A stretch of 64,000 nucleotides of DNA from Streptomyces ortus (GCF_026341275.1 NZ_JAIFZO010000002.1:4246118-4310117), one strand, 5' to 3'. Shown: positions 7,504 through 15,794, counted from the first letter of the stretch. Notes: generated from the sequence alone by a model not told the origin. A program made the numbers and translations.

Positions 7504-8064
7504 GTGGCGTTGATGGTGGCACAAGAGGTGCCCGCGTCGTCGAGCATGGCCGTACCCCATGGCCCTGCGGGCGTGGGAGAAGCAAGACACCGGATGCGGG
7601 ATCAACTACGCACCGGGGGTGTGGCGGAAACGGTCATCGACGACGCCGTACTGATCCTTTCCGAACTACTGAGCAACGCCTGCCGTCACGGCAGGCCACT
7701 GGGTGAAGCCCTGGCCGGGGACGGCGACGTCCGGGCCGCGTGGCGTGTCGAACCGACCGGCAGACTCACCGTCGAGGTGACGGACGGCGGCGGACCGACG
7801 CGTCCGGTTCCGGCCACCCCCTCGGTCACCGCGCACGGCGGCCGTGGGCTGAACATCATCACGGCGCTGGCCGACGACTGGGGCGTCCGGGACGACGCCC
7901 GGGGCGAGGTCACGGTGTGGGTGGTCGTACACAAAGGCGCCTGTGCCGTACGTCGGCGCAACGACTTCAGCGCGCGGGTCACGGCACCGGCGGTGTCCGC
8001 GGCCTCCACCGTGTCCGCGATGTCCGAGCTGGACTTCGGGGACACCTTCGACGGCCTGGACTGA
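7504..8064 (+). CDS. HATPase-fold regulatory protein (anti-sigma-factor kinase-like)
   Basis: 186 residues from GTG 7504, selected because GGAGGT at 7491-7496 sits seven bases upstream. The fold is the GHKL ATPase type: an N-box (LILSELLSNACRHG), a G1-like motif (EVTDGGGP) and a G2 motif (AHGGRGLNIITAL). No dimerisation/phospho-acceptor domain is present, so this is an RsbW/SpoIIAB-like stand-alone ATPase, abundant in Streptomyces and thought to bind sigma factors or anti-anti-sigma factors. The C-terminal 35 residues are Ser/Ala/Val-rich and less conserved. No sigma factor or antagonist gene is adjacent, so its partner is unknown. Confidence 0.85.
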   Translation: MALMVAQEVPASSSMAVPHGPAGVGEARHRMRDQLRTGGVAETVIDDAVLILSELLSNACRHGRPLGEALAGDGDVRAAWRVEPTGRLTVEVTDGGGPTRPVPATPSVTAHGGRGLNIITALADDWGVRDDARGEVTVWVVVHKGACAVRRRNDFSARVTAPAVSAASTVSAMSELDFGDTFDGLD

Positions 8065-8255
8065 CCGGCCGGCTGGGCTGGTTAGGCCGTGCCGACCACT
8101 AGGGCCGAGTCGGCAGCTTGAGCCGTACCGGCCACCCGGGCGACCGGGCAGGTCGGGTCGGCCGCGCGGGTAGCAGGGGGACTCCCGGGTCCAAGCAGAC
8201 GGAAGCGCCGGTTCCGGGACGAACCGAACCGCCGCCGCGCATACGACCCGGCACG

Positions 8256-8264
8256 TTGTCCACA
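8256..8264 (+). promoter_or_regulatory. single perfect DnaA box
   Basis: TTGTCCACA, the Streptomyces DnaA-box consensus, lies 75 bp upstream of the DUF5926 gene start. A lone box could be chance, but other intergenic clusters in this window make it worth recording. Confidence 0.45.
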
Positions 8265-8339
8265 GGGTCCCGTCGGCCCTCGTACGAACGGCTAGGCTCG
8301 CGCCCGTACGAGTCGAGCCGTAACCGGGAGACATCCACG

Positions 8340-9329
8340 ATGGCCAAGAAGCGACCCCAGACCAAGGCCAAGCAGCCGCAGCGCCAGGATGGGGCCCGCG
8401 CCGCCGGCGCAGACGGACACGTCCCGGTTGTCGGAGCACGCGAGCCCTGCCCCTGCGGCAGCGGCCGTCGCTACAAGGCGTGTCACGGACGCGCCGCCGC
8501 GCACGCCGTGACCGAGCTGGTCCACCGGCCGTTCGAGGGCCTGCCGAGCGAGGGCGACTGGATCGCGCTGCGCGAGCTGGTGCCCGCGGCGACCGTCGAG
8601 CTGCACCTGAAGGAGGCCCTCCCGGAGGGCGTCCCGTCGGTCACCCTCGCGACGGTGCTGCCGATGGCATGGCCGGCCCTGCGCCGCGAGGACGGCTCGG
8701 TCCTCATCGGTCTGCAGAACGACACGGCGTCCGGCGACATCAGCCGCGACCTGGCCGACACGCTCCAGCGCGCACTCACCGCGGAGCCGGGCACTCCGGT
8801 GCAGGGCCGCCGCGCCCCGAGCGACGGAGTGCGCCTGCAGGATCTCCTCGACCCCGAAGGCGCGTTCGAGCCAGTTGTGCACGCCGGCTTCGAATTCTGG
8901 GTTCCGGACGCACAGAACGCCGCCACGGAGGTGACCGCCTCCCTGGAGCGCGCCAACGCCGCCGCCATCCCGACGGTGAAGCTCGCCGGTGTGGACGCCG
9001 CGTACTGGTGCGAGACCCCCGACAAGAACCACCTGCGCTGGGTCATGCCGCACCCCGAGGAGCAGCTTCTGGACGCACTCGCGCGGCTGCACGCGGAGGG
9101 CCGGTCGAGCCTCGGGGAGGGCACCCGACTGGTCGGTTCCTTCCGTGCCCACGGCCTCACCGTCCCGGTCTGGGACCTGCCGACGGGCGTTTCGGCCGAG
9201 GACATCGAGAAGCCCGCGTCCGAGTTCGCCGAGCGGCTCGCCGCGGCGCTGGCCACGGACGCACCGCTCACCGCGGACGAGCGACGGGCACGCGGCGGCC
9301 TCACCAATCGCCAGGTCACCCTCAGCTGA
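8340..9329 (+). CDS. DUF5926 protein with SEC-C zinc motif
   Basis: 329 residues from ATG 8340 with GGGAG upstream. The lysine-rich N-terminus (MAKKRPQTKAKQPQRQ) is followed by a SEC-C zinc-binding motif, EPCPCGSGRRYKACHG, at about residues 35-50, which is the SecA C-terminal type of Cys-x-Cys-x8-Cys-His. The remaining 280 residues match the uncharacterised DUF5926 family, restricted to actinobacteria. Function is unknown; the SEC-C motif in SecA binds SecB or ribosomes, so a nucleic-acid or ribosome-associated role is possible but unproven. It stands alone as a single-gene unit followed by a structured intergenic region with a terminator. Confidence 0.85.
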   Translation: MAKKRPQTKAKQPQRQDGARAAGADGHVPVVGAREPCPCGSGRRYKACHGRAAAHAVTELVHRPFEGLPSEGDWIALRELVPAATVELHLKEALPEGVPSVTLATVLPMAWPALRREDGSVLIGLQNDTASGDISRDLADTLQRALTAEPGTPVQGRRAPSDGVRLQDLLDPEGAFEPVVHAGFEFWVPDAQNAATEVTASLERANAAAIPTVKLAGVDAAYWCETPDKNHLRWVMPHPEEQLLDALARLHAEGRSSLGEGTRLVGSFRAHGLTVPVWDLPTGVSAEDIEKPASEFAERLAAALATDAPLTADERRARGGLTNRQVTLS

Positions 9330-9375
9330 CACCCGGCGGACACCCGGCCCCGGCCGACCGACCGATCAGCCGGGC

Positions 9376-9537
9376 GACAGGTGCGCAAAGCGGGTGACTC
9401 CTGTCACAACTCCCGGTCGTGACAAGCGAATCCGTGTCTGAATAGCCGAGATCGAATTTGCGAACCGCCGATCTCTTGTTACCGTTCCAATAGCCCGGTT
9501 GCTGGTGCATCCCCCGTCGCCAGCAACCGGGTCTTTT
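9376..9537 (+). ncRNA. candidate structured small RNA ending in an intrinsic terminator
   Basis: Between the DUF5926 stop and the convergent gene at 9573 lie successive inverted repeats: GACAGG/CCTGTC (9376-9381 with 9400-9405), the partly overlapping alternative GTCAC/GTGAC (9403-9407 with 9419-9423), GAGATCG/CGATCTC (9448-9454 with 9469-9475), and a 12-bp stem CCCGGTTGCTGG/CCAGCAACCGGG (9494-9505 with 9520-9531) followed by TCTTTT. The terminal loop carries CCCCC. The terminator is 165 bp beyond the DUF5926 stop, long for a simple 3' end. A GTGACA at 9419 and GAATAG at 9440 could be a promoter. It may be an independent sRNA or a processed 3'UTR. Confidence 0.45.
9494..9537 (+). terminator. 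intrinsic terminator
   Basis: A perfect 12-bp GC-rich stem with a 14-base loop, directly followed by TCTTTT on the plus strand; the strongest rho-independent terminator seen in the window. Confidence 0.88.
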
Positions 9538-9572
9538 CATGTCCGGACCAGGGACCGCCCTCGGCGAAGTTC

Positions 9573-10364
9573 TCAACGCGCTTTCTGTACAGGCGAGTTG
9601 CTCCCCGAGCGCAACAGCAGCGGCCCGCCGGCACCCTCCGCGGATCCGGCGTACTCAGCGATCGCCGCGTACGCCGAAGCGTCGCCCGCCGTCCGCTCCC
9701 GCGGTGTCTCGCACACCCCCGGCTCATCGTCCGCGCCCACCGCGCAGTGCATCAGCACAGTGCGGCCGCCGGGCGCCAGGAGAGTCAGTACGGACGTGAG
9801 GGCATCCCCGGTCGCGTTGCGGTAGTAGGTACGCGCCCAGGTCTCGCGACCCTGCGTCAGCACGCACGTCTGCGCCTCGACGCCGTCGGGGGAGGCGAGT
9901 TCGGGTCCGCAGCGCGCGGCGGTGGCGAGTCCCACACCGAGCGTCAGGGAGCGTTCGGAAGCCGGGGGACGCCGCTCGGCCGCAGCCACCTCACCGCCGA
10001 CGCCAGGGCCTCCGACGCCAGTGCCTCCGGCATCACGGCGGGCAGCATCACGGCCGTCGGCATCACGCCCACGCGCATCGCGGCCGTCGTCGCCCACCGG
10101 CCGTGCGGACGCGCGCCCGGACGAGACCGAGGAGGCGGAGGAGGACGCGGAGGAAGACGCGGGCGACTCGCCGCCCACCGGCCCCGCGGAAGCCACCGCC
10201 AGCGGCAGGGCGACCGTGAGAACGACGATGACCGTCAACATCGCCAGCCGGACCCTCCGGGAACCCGGCCGGTCGGGGCCCATGGAGCGAGGGGCGTGCG
10301 GTGAGAGGGGTGGAGGCGGTGAGTACAGGGAGTCCAGGGGTCGTCCCCCGGAGTGACGCAGCAT
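9573..10364 (-). CDS. membrane-anchored protein of unknown function
   Basis: 263 residues from ATG 10364; an alternative ATG at 10283 would remove 27 residues. A single hydrophobic helix (about residues 39-62) follows a Pro/Arg-rich cytoplasmic N-terminus. Next comes a long low-complexity linker with Ser-Ala runs and RDADGRDAARRDAGG-like repeats. The C-terminal 110 residues look folded and contain three cysteines (ARCGPEL, QTCVLTQG, LMHCAVG) and a fourth in GVCETP, so two disulphides are plausible outside the cell. I do not recognise the family. It is probably an extracytoplasmic domain tethered by one helix. It is convergent with the small-RNA/terminator region. Confidence 0.7.
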   Translation of the reverse strand: MLRHSGGRPLDSLYSPPPPLSPHAPRSMGPDRPGSRRVRLAMLTVIVVLTVALPLAVASAGPVGGESPASSSASSSASSVSSGRASARPVGDDGRDARGRDADGRDAARRDAGGTGVGGPGVGGEVAAAERRPPASERSLTLGVGLATAARCGPELASPDGVEAQTCVLTQGRETWARTYYRNATGDALTSVLTLLAPGGRTVLMHCAVGADDEPGVCETPRERTAGDASAYAAIAEYAGSAEGAGGPLLLRSGSNSPVQKAR

Positions 10365-10420
10365 AAAGGGGACGATAACGAGCGAGGGCGGGCGCGCGGT
10401 TCGCCGCGCGCCCGAGTCCC

Positions 10421-11086
10421 CTACAACTCGGGGGCGCTCACACCCGTACGAGTGAGAGCCTCCACCACCGCGTCCACCACGGCCTCGACGTCGGGCACCC
10501 AGGGAGCGGCCGAACCCGGCAGCGGAGCCCGCTCCCAGCGGATCCCGCCCTGCCCGGTCTCGGACGGCGGCAGGGCCACGTAACCGCCCTCGCCGTGGAA
10601 ACGCAGCGAGCCGGGCACGAAGTCCTTGGCGTAGAGCAGCTCACCCAGCTGCTCCAGGGAGTACGGCTTCACGAGCAGCGCCCAGCGCGTCGGGGACGCG
10701 ATCACGGGGCCGAGGCGCATTTCCTTGAGGTCGAGGGCGGCCAGCGCCCAGGCCGCGGCCGGAGCCGGCAGGCTCACCGCGCACGGCGCCTTTCCTCCGG
10801 TGGCGAGGATGATCGGGGCTGTCGGCCGGTTCGTCCACCACCAGCGCGCCATGCGCTCGTCGGTGGTGGCCGCGAGCAGGCCGGGGTCGAAGGGGTGGGC
10901 ACCTGGCACCGTGCACTCCGGGTCCGGGCACCCGCATCGGGCCCGCCCCTGCGGGTCCGGGGCCACACCCGGGAGTACGGGCCACTGCCATTGGGTCGCG
11001 AAGGTCAGGGCCGCGCTGAGCATCTCAGGCCTCCCAGCGTTTCGCCTGGACAGGAGCCTGCGTCGCCTTCCGAGGATCTCGCGCAT
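10421..11086 (-). CDS. primase/polymerase-like protein, probably catalytically inactive
   Basis: 221 residues. The N-terminal half follows the bifunctional primase/polymerase layout: a Cys/His cluster (RCGCPDPECTVPGAH), a TTDERMARWW segment and ATGG, matching element-encoded prim-pol proteins. Where those have a VxDxD metal-binding strand, this protein has APCAVSLPAPAAAW, so the catalytic aspartates seem to be missing. It is probably a chromosomal, domesticated prim-pol fold with a non-polymerase role such as DNA binding. Similar stand-alone proteins are common in Streptomyces chromosomes. It is separated from the phosphatase gene by a 473-bp divergent intergenic region. Confidence 0.75.
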   Translation of the reverse strand: MREILGRRRRLLSRRNAGRPEMLSAALTFATQWQWPVLPGVAPDPQGRARCGCPDPECTVPGAHPFDPGLLAATTDERMARWWWTNRPTAPIILATGGKAPCAVSLPAPAAAWALAALDLKEMRLGPVIASPTRWALLVKPYSLEQLGELLYAKDFVPGSLRFHGEGGYVALPPSETGQGGIRWERAPLPGSAAPWVPDVEAVVDAVVEALTRTGVSAPEL

Positions 11087-11559
11087 GTGCGCTCGTTCCT
11101 TTCCGTTGAACGCCGAGGAGCCACATCACACCATGTGTCGATCACTTCGCTGTGCGTACCTGCTGGCGCTTCACACCCTCGTCAGAGACAAGGGGAACCC
11201 CTCCGGGCCGAGCGTTGGTTGCGTCCGCGTCCATACTGCGTCTGGCTAAAGCACGGGCATGGCGTGGGGTGGCGGCGCCTGGCGTTTGCAGTCCCGCGTA
11301 GATCTCGCCGCCTCCGCCACGGGAGGATGGGGCACAGTCGTCGGTGGTTAAGACGCCCGGGTCCGTCGCCAGGTTCCGGGAGGGTTCTGTGAGGATCCCC
11401 ACCACACCTGGCCTTCACCGAGTACGTACCCATCACGACCGTTGTGACGCTCTGTGGAGCTAGGCCAGTCGACCGCAATACACCGTGACTAGAGTCAGTT
11501 TTAAGCCAACTTTACCTTTCCGCAGCGGTCCCACGGACACCACGAATCCCAGCAGGACA
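11087..11559. other. intergenic region upstream of the PP2C gene
   Basis: 473 bp between divergent genes. No credible gene was seen. The part around 11430-11520 is relatively AT-rich (GTTGTGACG, GCTAGGCC, TTTTAAGCCAACTTTACC) and likely holds the promoter and leader of the phosphatase gene. No riboswitch or repeat was recognised. Confidence 0.5.
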
Positions 11560-13071
11560 ATGCTGGACATCCCCTCACGAGTGCGTGTACATGTGGAGAC
11601 ACTGCCAGCGGCGCAGAATCACATGGGGGTTTGCGATGCTATCGAGCAATACGCACCGGTCGGAAAGCCGGACACCATGAACGCCCCTCACCTTCCGAAA
11701 GTGGCCGGAATCGATTCAACGGTTCCCTCACCCGCACACACTGTCGCGCCGACACGTGCCACCACGGGTTCCCCAGCGGCCCCGTCCCCACACGCCCCGG
11801 GCGCCGTCCTCCAGGACAGACTCGCAGGCTGGGTGTCCGACCTCACCACCCTGCACGAGCTGACGGAGCGACTGGCACGGACCGGTTCCCTGGCGGACGC
11901 CCTCCAGGAACTGCTGCGCGCCGGAGCCGCCCTCGTGGGCGCCCGGCGCGGCCTCGTGGTGCTGGAACCGGGCGACGGCCTCGGCCCGGACACCACGATC
12001 GGCCTGGGCCTCGCCCGGGCGGATCTCGGGCACATCGAGACCGTCCCGCGCAGCTGCATGTCGTACGGCAGGATCCTCGACGGGCTCCCCGGGGGCGAGG
12101 GCGAGATCGCCCAGCCCGACCTGCTCTCCGAGGACGGGCTCGACCCACGGCACCGCGAGGTGGCCGCCCGGCTCGGCTATGCCGCGAGCTACGCGCTGCC
12201 GCTGTCCACGGACGCGGCGGGCCGGCTGGGCGCGGCCGTGTGGCTCTACGACGAGCCGGCCGAGCCGGTCGAGCGGCAGCGCCATCTGGTCGGCCTCTAC
12301 ACGGCGTACGCGGCCGAGCACCTGGCCCGCCTGGTGGAACTGGAGCGCACGCGCGCGTGCATCACGACCATCTCCGAGGAGCTGCTCCCCTCCCGGCTGC
12401 CCCGGGTCTCCGGGGTCCAGCTCGCCGCCCGGCACCGCACGGGGCCGCGCGGCGGCGGCGACTGGTACGACGCGCTGCCGCTGCCCGACGCCGCGCTCGG
12501 CCTCGCGGTCGGGTCCGTCACCGGGTCGGGCCCCAGCGCCGTCGCCGCCATGGGCCGGCTGCGGGCCTCCCTGCGGGCGTACGCGGTGATGGAGGGCGAG
12601 GATCCGGTCGCCGTCCTGTCCGACCTCGAACTGCTGCTGCGGCTCACCGAACCGGCCCGCTCCGCCACCGCCCTGTTCGCCTACTGCGAGCCGGCGCTGC
12701 GCAAGATCACGCTGGCCGGGGCCGGCCACAGCCCGCCGCTGGTGATCGGCGAGCGGCGCACCGAGTACGTGGAGACCTCGCTCTCGGCGCCCCTGGGCAT
12801 GCTCGCCTGCTGGGAGGCGCCCAGTGTGGAGTTCCGGGCGGAGGCGGGAGAGACGGTTCTGCTCTACACGGACGGGCTGCTGCACCGGACCGGCGATCCC
12901 ATGGACCGGGCCTTCGCGCGGCTGCACGCGTCCGCCGCGAGCGTGCCCAGGGCGCTGCGGGCGGACCCGGGAGCCGTCGCCGACCACGTCCTGCGGACCA
13001 TGCTGCCGGACGGCCTCGACGACGCCGACAGCGACGAGGACGTGGTGCTTCTGGCGGCCCGCTTCGAGTGA
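11560..13071 (+). CDS. GAF-domain PP2C/SpoIIE-type phosphatase with altered metal site
   Basis: 503 residues from ATG 11560 (AGGA upstream); the frame extends to GTG 11485 and a later ATG at 11623 is also possible. After a low-complexity N-terminus comes a GAF domain (about residues 95-265), then an SpoIIE/RsbU-type PP2C domain. PP2C motifs seen are GGDWYDALPLPD, VGSVTGSGPSA, AGHSPPLV, LLYTDGLLHRTGDP and DEDVVLLAAR. In active family members the second is VGDVxGxG; here the aspartate is serine, so a metal ligand appears lost. Such proteins normally dephosphorylate anti-sigma antagonists, often paired with HATPases like those at 7504 and 15342. This one may be weakened or regulatory. Confidence 0.85.
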   Translation: MLDIPSRVRVHVETLPAAQNHMGVCDAIEQYAPVGKPDTMNAPHLPKVAGIDSTVPSPAHTVAPTRATTGSPAAPSPHAPGAVLQDRLAGWVSDLTTLHELTERLARTGSLADALQELLRAGAALVGARRGLVVLEPGDGLGPDTTIGLGLARADLGHIETVPRSCMSYGRILDGLPGGEGEIAQPDLLSEDGLDPRHREVAARLGYAASYALPLSTDAAGRLGAAVWLYDEPAEPVERQRHLVGLYTAYAAEHLARLVELERTRACITTISEELLPSRLPRVSGVQLAARHRTGPRGGGDWYDALPLPDAALGLAVGSVTGSGPSAVAAMGRLRASLRAYAVMEGEDPVAVLSDLELLLRLTEPARSATALFAYCEPALRKITLAGAGHSPPLVIGERRTEYVETSLSAPLGMLACWEAPSVEFRAEAGETVLLYTDGLLHRTGDPMDRAFARLHASAASVPRALRADPGAVADHVLRTMLPDGLDDADSDEDVVLLAARFE

Positions 13072-13096
13072 GCCGCACGCCCCTCCTCCGGGGAGC

Positions 13097-13128
13097 CGGC
13101 GCGGGCCCTGTGCGGCCCGCGCGCCGAC
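13097..13128. terminator. GC-rich hairpin after the PP2C gene
   Basis: GGCGCGGGCC ... GGCCCGCGCGCC with a short loop, just downstream of the phosphatase stop and before pepP. It has no T-run; a probable terminator of the Streptomyces I-shaped kind. Confidence 0.5.
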
Positions 13129-13205
13129 GGGTCTTCCGGCCCTGGGCGCTCTTCCGTACGACCGTACGATGGTAGGCGTCCAGAGTCGTATCGAGGAGGC
13201 AGATC

Positions 13206-14693
13206 GTGTCGGAGGCGCTCATTCCGGAGACCCCGGAAGCCGTGCTTGAAGATGCCGCCGACCAGGCGGATGAAGAAGAGCCCATCAAGCAGCGCAAGAA
13301 CGGCCTGTATCCGGGCGTGTCCGACGAGCTGGCCGAGAGCATGAAGTCCGGGTGGGCCGACACGGAACTGCACGGCCTGGAGCCGATCGCCCAGGCCGCG
13401 CACACGGCGGCCCGCCGCGCCGCCCTCTCCGCGCGCTTCCCGGGCGAGCGCCTGGTCGTCCCCGCCGGGAACCTGAAGACCCGTTCGAACGACACGGAGT
13501 ACCCCTTCCGTGCCTCGGTCGAGTACGCGTACCTGACCGGCAACCTCACCGAGGACGGCGTCCTCGTGCTGGAGCCGTCCGCGGACGGCCACAAGGCCAC
13601 GATCTATCTGCTGCCGCGCTCCGACCGCGAGAACGGCGAGTTCTGGCTCTCCGGCCAGGGCGAGCTCTGGGTCGGCCGCCGCCACTCCCTGGCCGAGGCC
13701 GAACAGCTGTACGACATCCCCGCCTCCGACGTCCGCGAACTTCCCGAGAAGCTGCGCGAGGCGACCGGGCCCGTCCGGGTCGTACGCGGTTACGACGCCG
13801 GGATCGAGGCGGCGCTCACCGACAAGGTCACCGCCGAGCGCGACACCGAACTGCGGGTCTTCCTCTCCGAGGCCCGGCTGGTCAAGGACGAGTTCGAGGC
13901 CGGCGAGCTGCAGAAGGCGGTCGACTCGACCGTCCGGGGCTTCGAGGACGTCGTACGGGTCCTGGACCGCGCCGAGGCGACCAGCGAGCGCTACATCGAG
14001 GGCACGTTCTTCCTGCGCGCGCGGGTCGAGGGCAACGACATCGGCTACGGCTCGATCTGCGCGGCCGGACCGCACGCGTGCACGCTGCACTGGGTGCGCA
14101 ACGACGGCCCGGTGCGCTCCGGGGACCTGCTCCTGCTGGACGCGGGCGTGGAGACGCACACCCTGTACACGGCCGACGTGACGCGCACGCTGCCCGTCAA
14201 CGGAACGTACTCGGAGATCCAGAAGAAGATCTACGACGCCGTGTACGAGGCCCAGGAGGCCGGCATCGCGGCCGTGCAGCCGGGTGCCAAGTACCGGGAC
14301 TTCCACGACGCCGCCCAGCGTGTGCTGGCCGAGAAGCTCGTCGAGTGGGGGCTCGTCGAGGGCCCGGTCGAGCGGGTCCTGGAGCTGGGACTGCAGCGAC
14401 GCTGGACGCTGCACGGCACCGGTCACATGCTCGGCATGGACGTCCACGACTGCGCGGTCGCGCGGACGGAGACGTACGTGGACGCCACGCTGGAGCCGGG
14501 CATGTGCCTGACCGTGGAGCCGGGGCTGTACTTCCAGGCGGACGACCTGACCGTGCCGGAGGAGTACCGGGGCATCGGTGTCCGGATCGAGGACGACATC
14601 CTCGTCACGGAGGACGGCAACCGGAACCTGTCGGCGGGGCTGCCTCGCAGGTCCGACGAGGTCGAGGCGTGGATGGCCGCGCTCACGGCCTGA
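13206..14693 (+). CDS. pepP: Xaa-Pro aminopeptidase P (M24B)
   Basis: 495 residues from GTG 13206, preceded by GAGGAGG at about 13194. An N-terminal aminopeptidase-P domain (about residues 45-190) precedes the pita-bread M24 metallopeptidase domain. Metal-ligand contexts are visible: LLLDAGVETHTLYTADVTRT with both aspartates, HGTGHMLGMDVHD with a His ligand, LTVEPGLYF with a Glu, and IRIEDD-like VRIEDDILVT with the final Glu. It should be a cytoplasmic dimanganese enzyme releasing N-terminal residues preceding proline, in peptide recycling. Length fits the Streptomyces family. No obvious operon partner; a region of gene remnants follows. Confidence 0.94.
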   Translation: MSEALIPETPEAVLEDAADQADEEEPIKQRKNGLYPGVSDELAESMKSGWADTELHGLEPIAQAAHTAARRAALSARFPGERLVVPAGNLKTRSNDTEYPFRASVEYAYLTGNLTEDGVLVLEPSADGHKATIYLLPRSDRENGEFWLSGQGELWVGRRHSLAEAEQLYDIPASDVRELPEKLREATGPVRVVRGYDAGIEAALTDKVTAERDTELRVFLSEARLVKDEFEAGELQKAVDSTVRGFEDVVRVLDRAEATSERYIEGTFFLRARVEGNDIGYGSICAAGPHACTLHWVRNDGPVRSGDLLLLDAGVETHTLYTADVTRTLPVNGTYSEIQKKIYDAVYEAQEAGIAAVQPGAKYRDFHDAAQRVLAEKLVEWGLVEGPVERVLELGLQRRWTLHGTGHMLGMDVHDCAVARTETYVDATLEPGMCLTVEPGLYFQADDLTVPEEYRGIGVRIEDDILVTEDGNRNLSAGLPRRSDEVEAWMAALTA

Positions 14694-14811
14694 CCCGCGG
14701 TCGACTGACCGACAGTGACATGAAGTGACGTGAACGGCCGGGCACCGAACGGTGACCGGCCGTTTTCGTCCGCGGGTGCGCTGTGGCCTGCCACGGCCCC
14801 TCAGGCGTCGG

Positions 14812-15033
14812 CACGCGCGCGTGAAGGGGTGATCGTCGAGGACGACTACGACGGGAAGTTCCGTTACGACCGGCAGCCCGTGGGAGCCCTCCAGGGGATG
14901 GCCCCGGGCAGGTGGCGTAGCTGAGGACGGCGTCCAAGACGCTCGGGCCCGCGCCGCCGCGGCTCGGCCGGATGTGCTGCCGCCGCACCTCGTCGACGCG
15001 GTCGCCGACGCCAAGCTGCAGCGCGCGTGGCCG
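14812..15033 (+). pseudogene. remnant of a MocR/PdxR-like GntR-aminotransferase regulator
   Basis: EGVIVEDDYDGKFRYDRQPV followed by GALQGMAPGR is the aminotransferase-domain signature of MocR regulators. It continues, after an in-frame TAG and a frameshift, as TASKTLGPA, RLGRM and, in another frame (from 14973), LPPHLVDAVADAKLQ, in the right order for the same domain. The start, HTH and C-terminus are missing. This is a decayed internal fragment about 70 codons long, disrupted at least twice. Confidence 0.75.
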
Positions 15034-15117
15034 ACGCCGTGCCCGCAGGCCGTCCGCCCCTGGAACAGCATCACCGCACCGGTGTTGAGCACGAACAGCA
15101 CGGAGACCATCCACACG
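15034..15117 (-). pseudogene. remnant of an MFS transporter (minus strand)
   Basis: On the minus strand TPVWMVSVLFVLNTGAVMLF continues QGRTA; this is a transmembrane segment typical of actinobacterial MFS permeases. It abuts the MocR remnant on one side and an oppositely oriented MFS remnant on the other. Confidence 0.5.
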
Positions 15118-15118
15118 G

Positions 15119-15275
15119 GGGTGACAGTGGCGCGGACGCTGGGCCCGCTGGTGCTGACGGCGCTGCTCGTGGGCTGGGGGACGCCGGGCCGGCTCCTCCT
15201 CGGCGCTCCGACACGGGCGGCCTCGTACGCGATGGGTCCCGCGGTGCGGTGGGCGACGGGGAGCCGGGCCGACAC
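15119..15275 (+). pseudogene. remnant of an MFS transporter C-terminus (plus strand)
   Basis: RTLGPLVLTALLVGWGTPG continues RLLLGA and ends near SYAMGPAVRWA, matching the final helices and tail of actinobacterial MFS permeases. Being on the opposite strand from the neighbouring MFS fragment, it indicates that one transporter gene was deleted internally and partly inverted. Confidence 0.55.
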
Positions 15276-15341
15276 ACCGACGGGTGACCGGCCCACCGCT
15301 CGGCCTCCCGGCCCGGCCACCGCGCCGAACTGGACGCGCCG

Positions 15342-15794
15342 TCAGGTGGCCAGCAGCGGTGTTCCCTCGCGCCATTTGAGGATCTTGTCGAAGCTGACCA
15401 CGGCGCCGCCCCTGACGGAGCTGCCGATGTGGACGTGGTCGGCGAGTTCCTGGATGAGACACAGGCCCCGCCCGTGCTCCGCGTCGCTGGGGGAGGGCCG
15501 CAGGGGCGCACGACCACGTCCCGAGGGGAACCCCGGGCCGGAGTCGGTCACCTCGATACGGCACTTCTCGCCGTCCAGATAGGCGGTGACCCGGTAGGCC
15601 TCGGTGGACTTCCCCCGGTCCGTGTCACCCCCGTGCTCGACGGCGTTGGCACAGGCCTCGCTCAGCGCGACGGAGATGTCGTAGGAGATCTCAGGATCCA
15701 CCCCCGCCGACTCCATCGTGCCGATCAGCAGGCGCCGGGCGAGCGGAACACTCGCCGCCTCACGCCGGAGATGGAGGGACCACCAGATGCTCAT
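15342..15794 (-). CDS. HATPase-fold regulatory protein (RsbW/SpoIIAB-like)
   Basis: 150 residues from ATG 15794, with AGGAGG seven bases upstream; the frame extends further but without a better start. GHKL ATPase motifs are present: VALSEACANAVEHGG (N-box), EVTDSGPGFP (G1) and HGRGLCLIQELAD (G2). It resembles anti-sigma-factor serine kinases, which phosphorylate antagonist proteins or bind sigma factors. Compared with the paralogue at 7504 it is shorter and closer to the canonical family. No sigma factor gene lies nearby. It is divergent from the membrane-protein gene at 16052. Confidence 0.88.
   Translation of the reverse strand: MSIWWSLHLRREAASVPLARRLLIGTMESAGVDPEISYDISVALSEACANAVEHGGDTDRGKSTEAYRVTAYLDGEKCRIEVTDSGPGFPSGRGRAPLRPSPSDAEHGRGLCLIQELADHVHIGSSVRGGAVVSFDKILKWREGTPLLAT

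Noticed and set aside
9376..9537. 6C RNA identity for the candidate small RNA
   Set aside because: The 6C motif needs two stems with C-rich loops; only one C-run loop is seen here, and the locus does not match the position I recall for 6C RNA.
12864..15320. Very long open frame on the minus strand (over 800 codons)
   Set aside because: It runs antisense through the phosphatase end, pepP and the remnants. Its composition is Arg/Gly/Val-rich with no domain, a typical shadow of high-GC genes. Only its short MFS-like part was kept, as a separate remnant.
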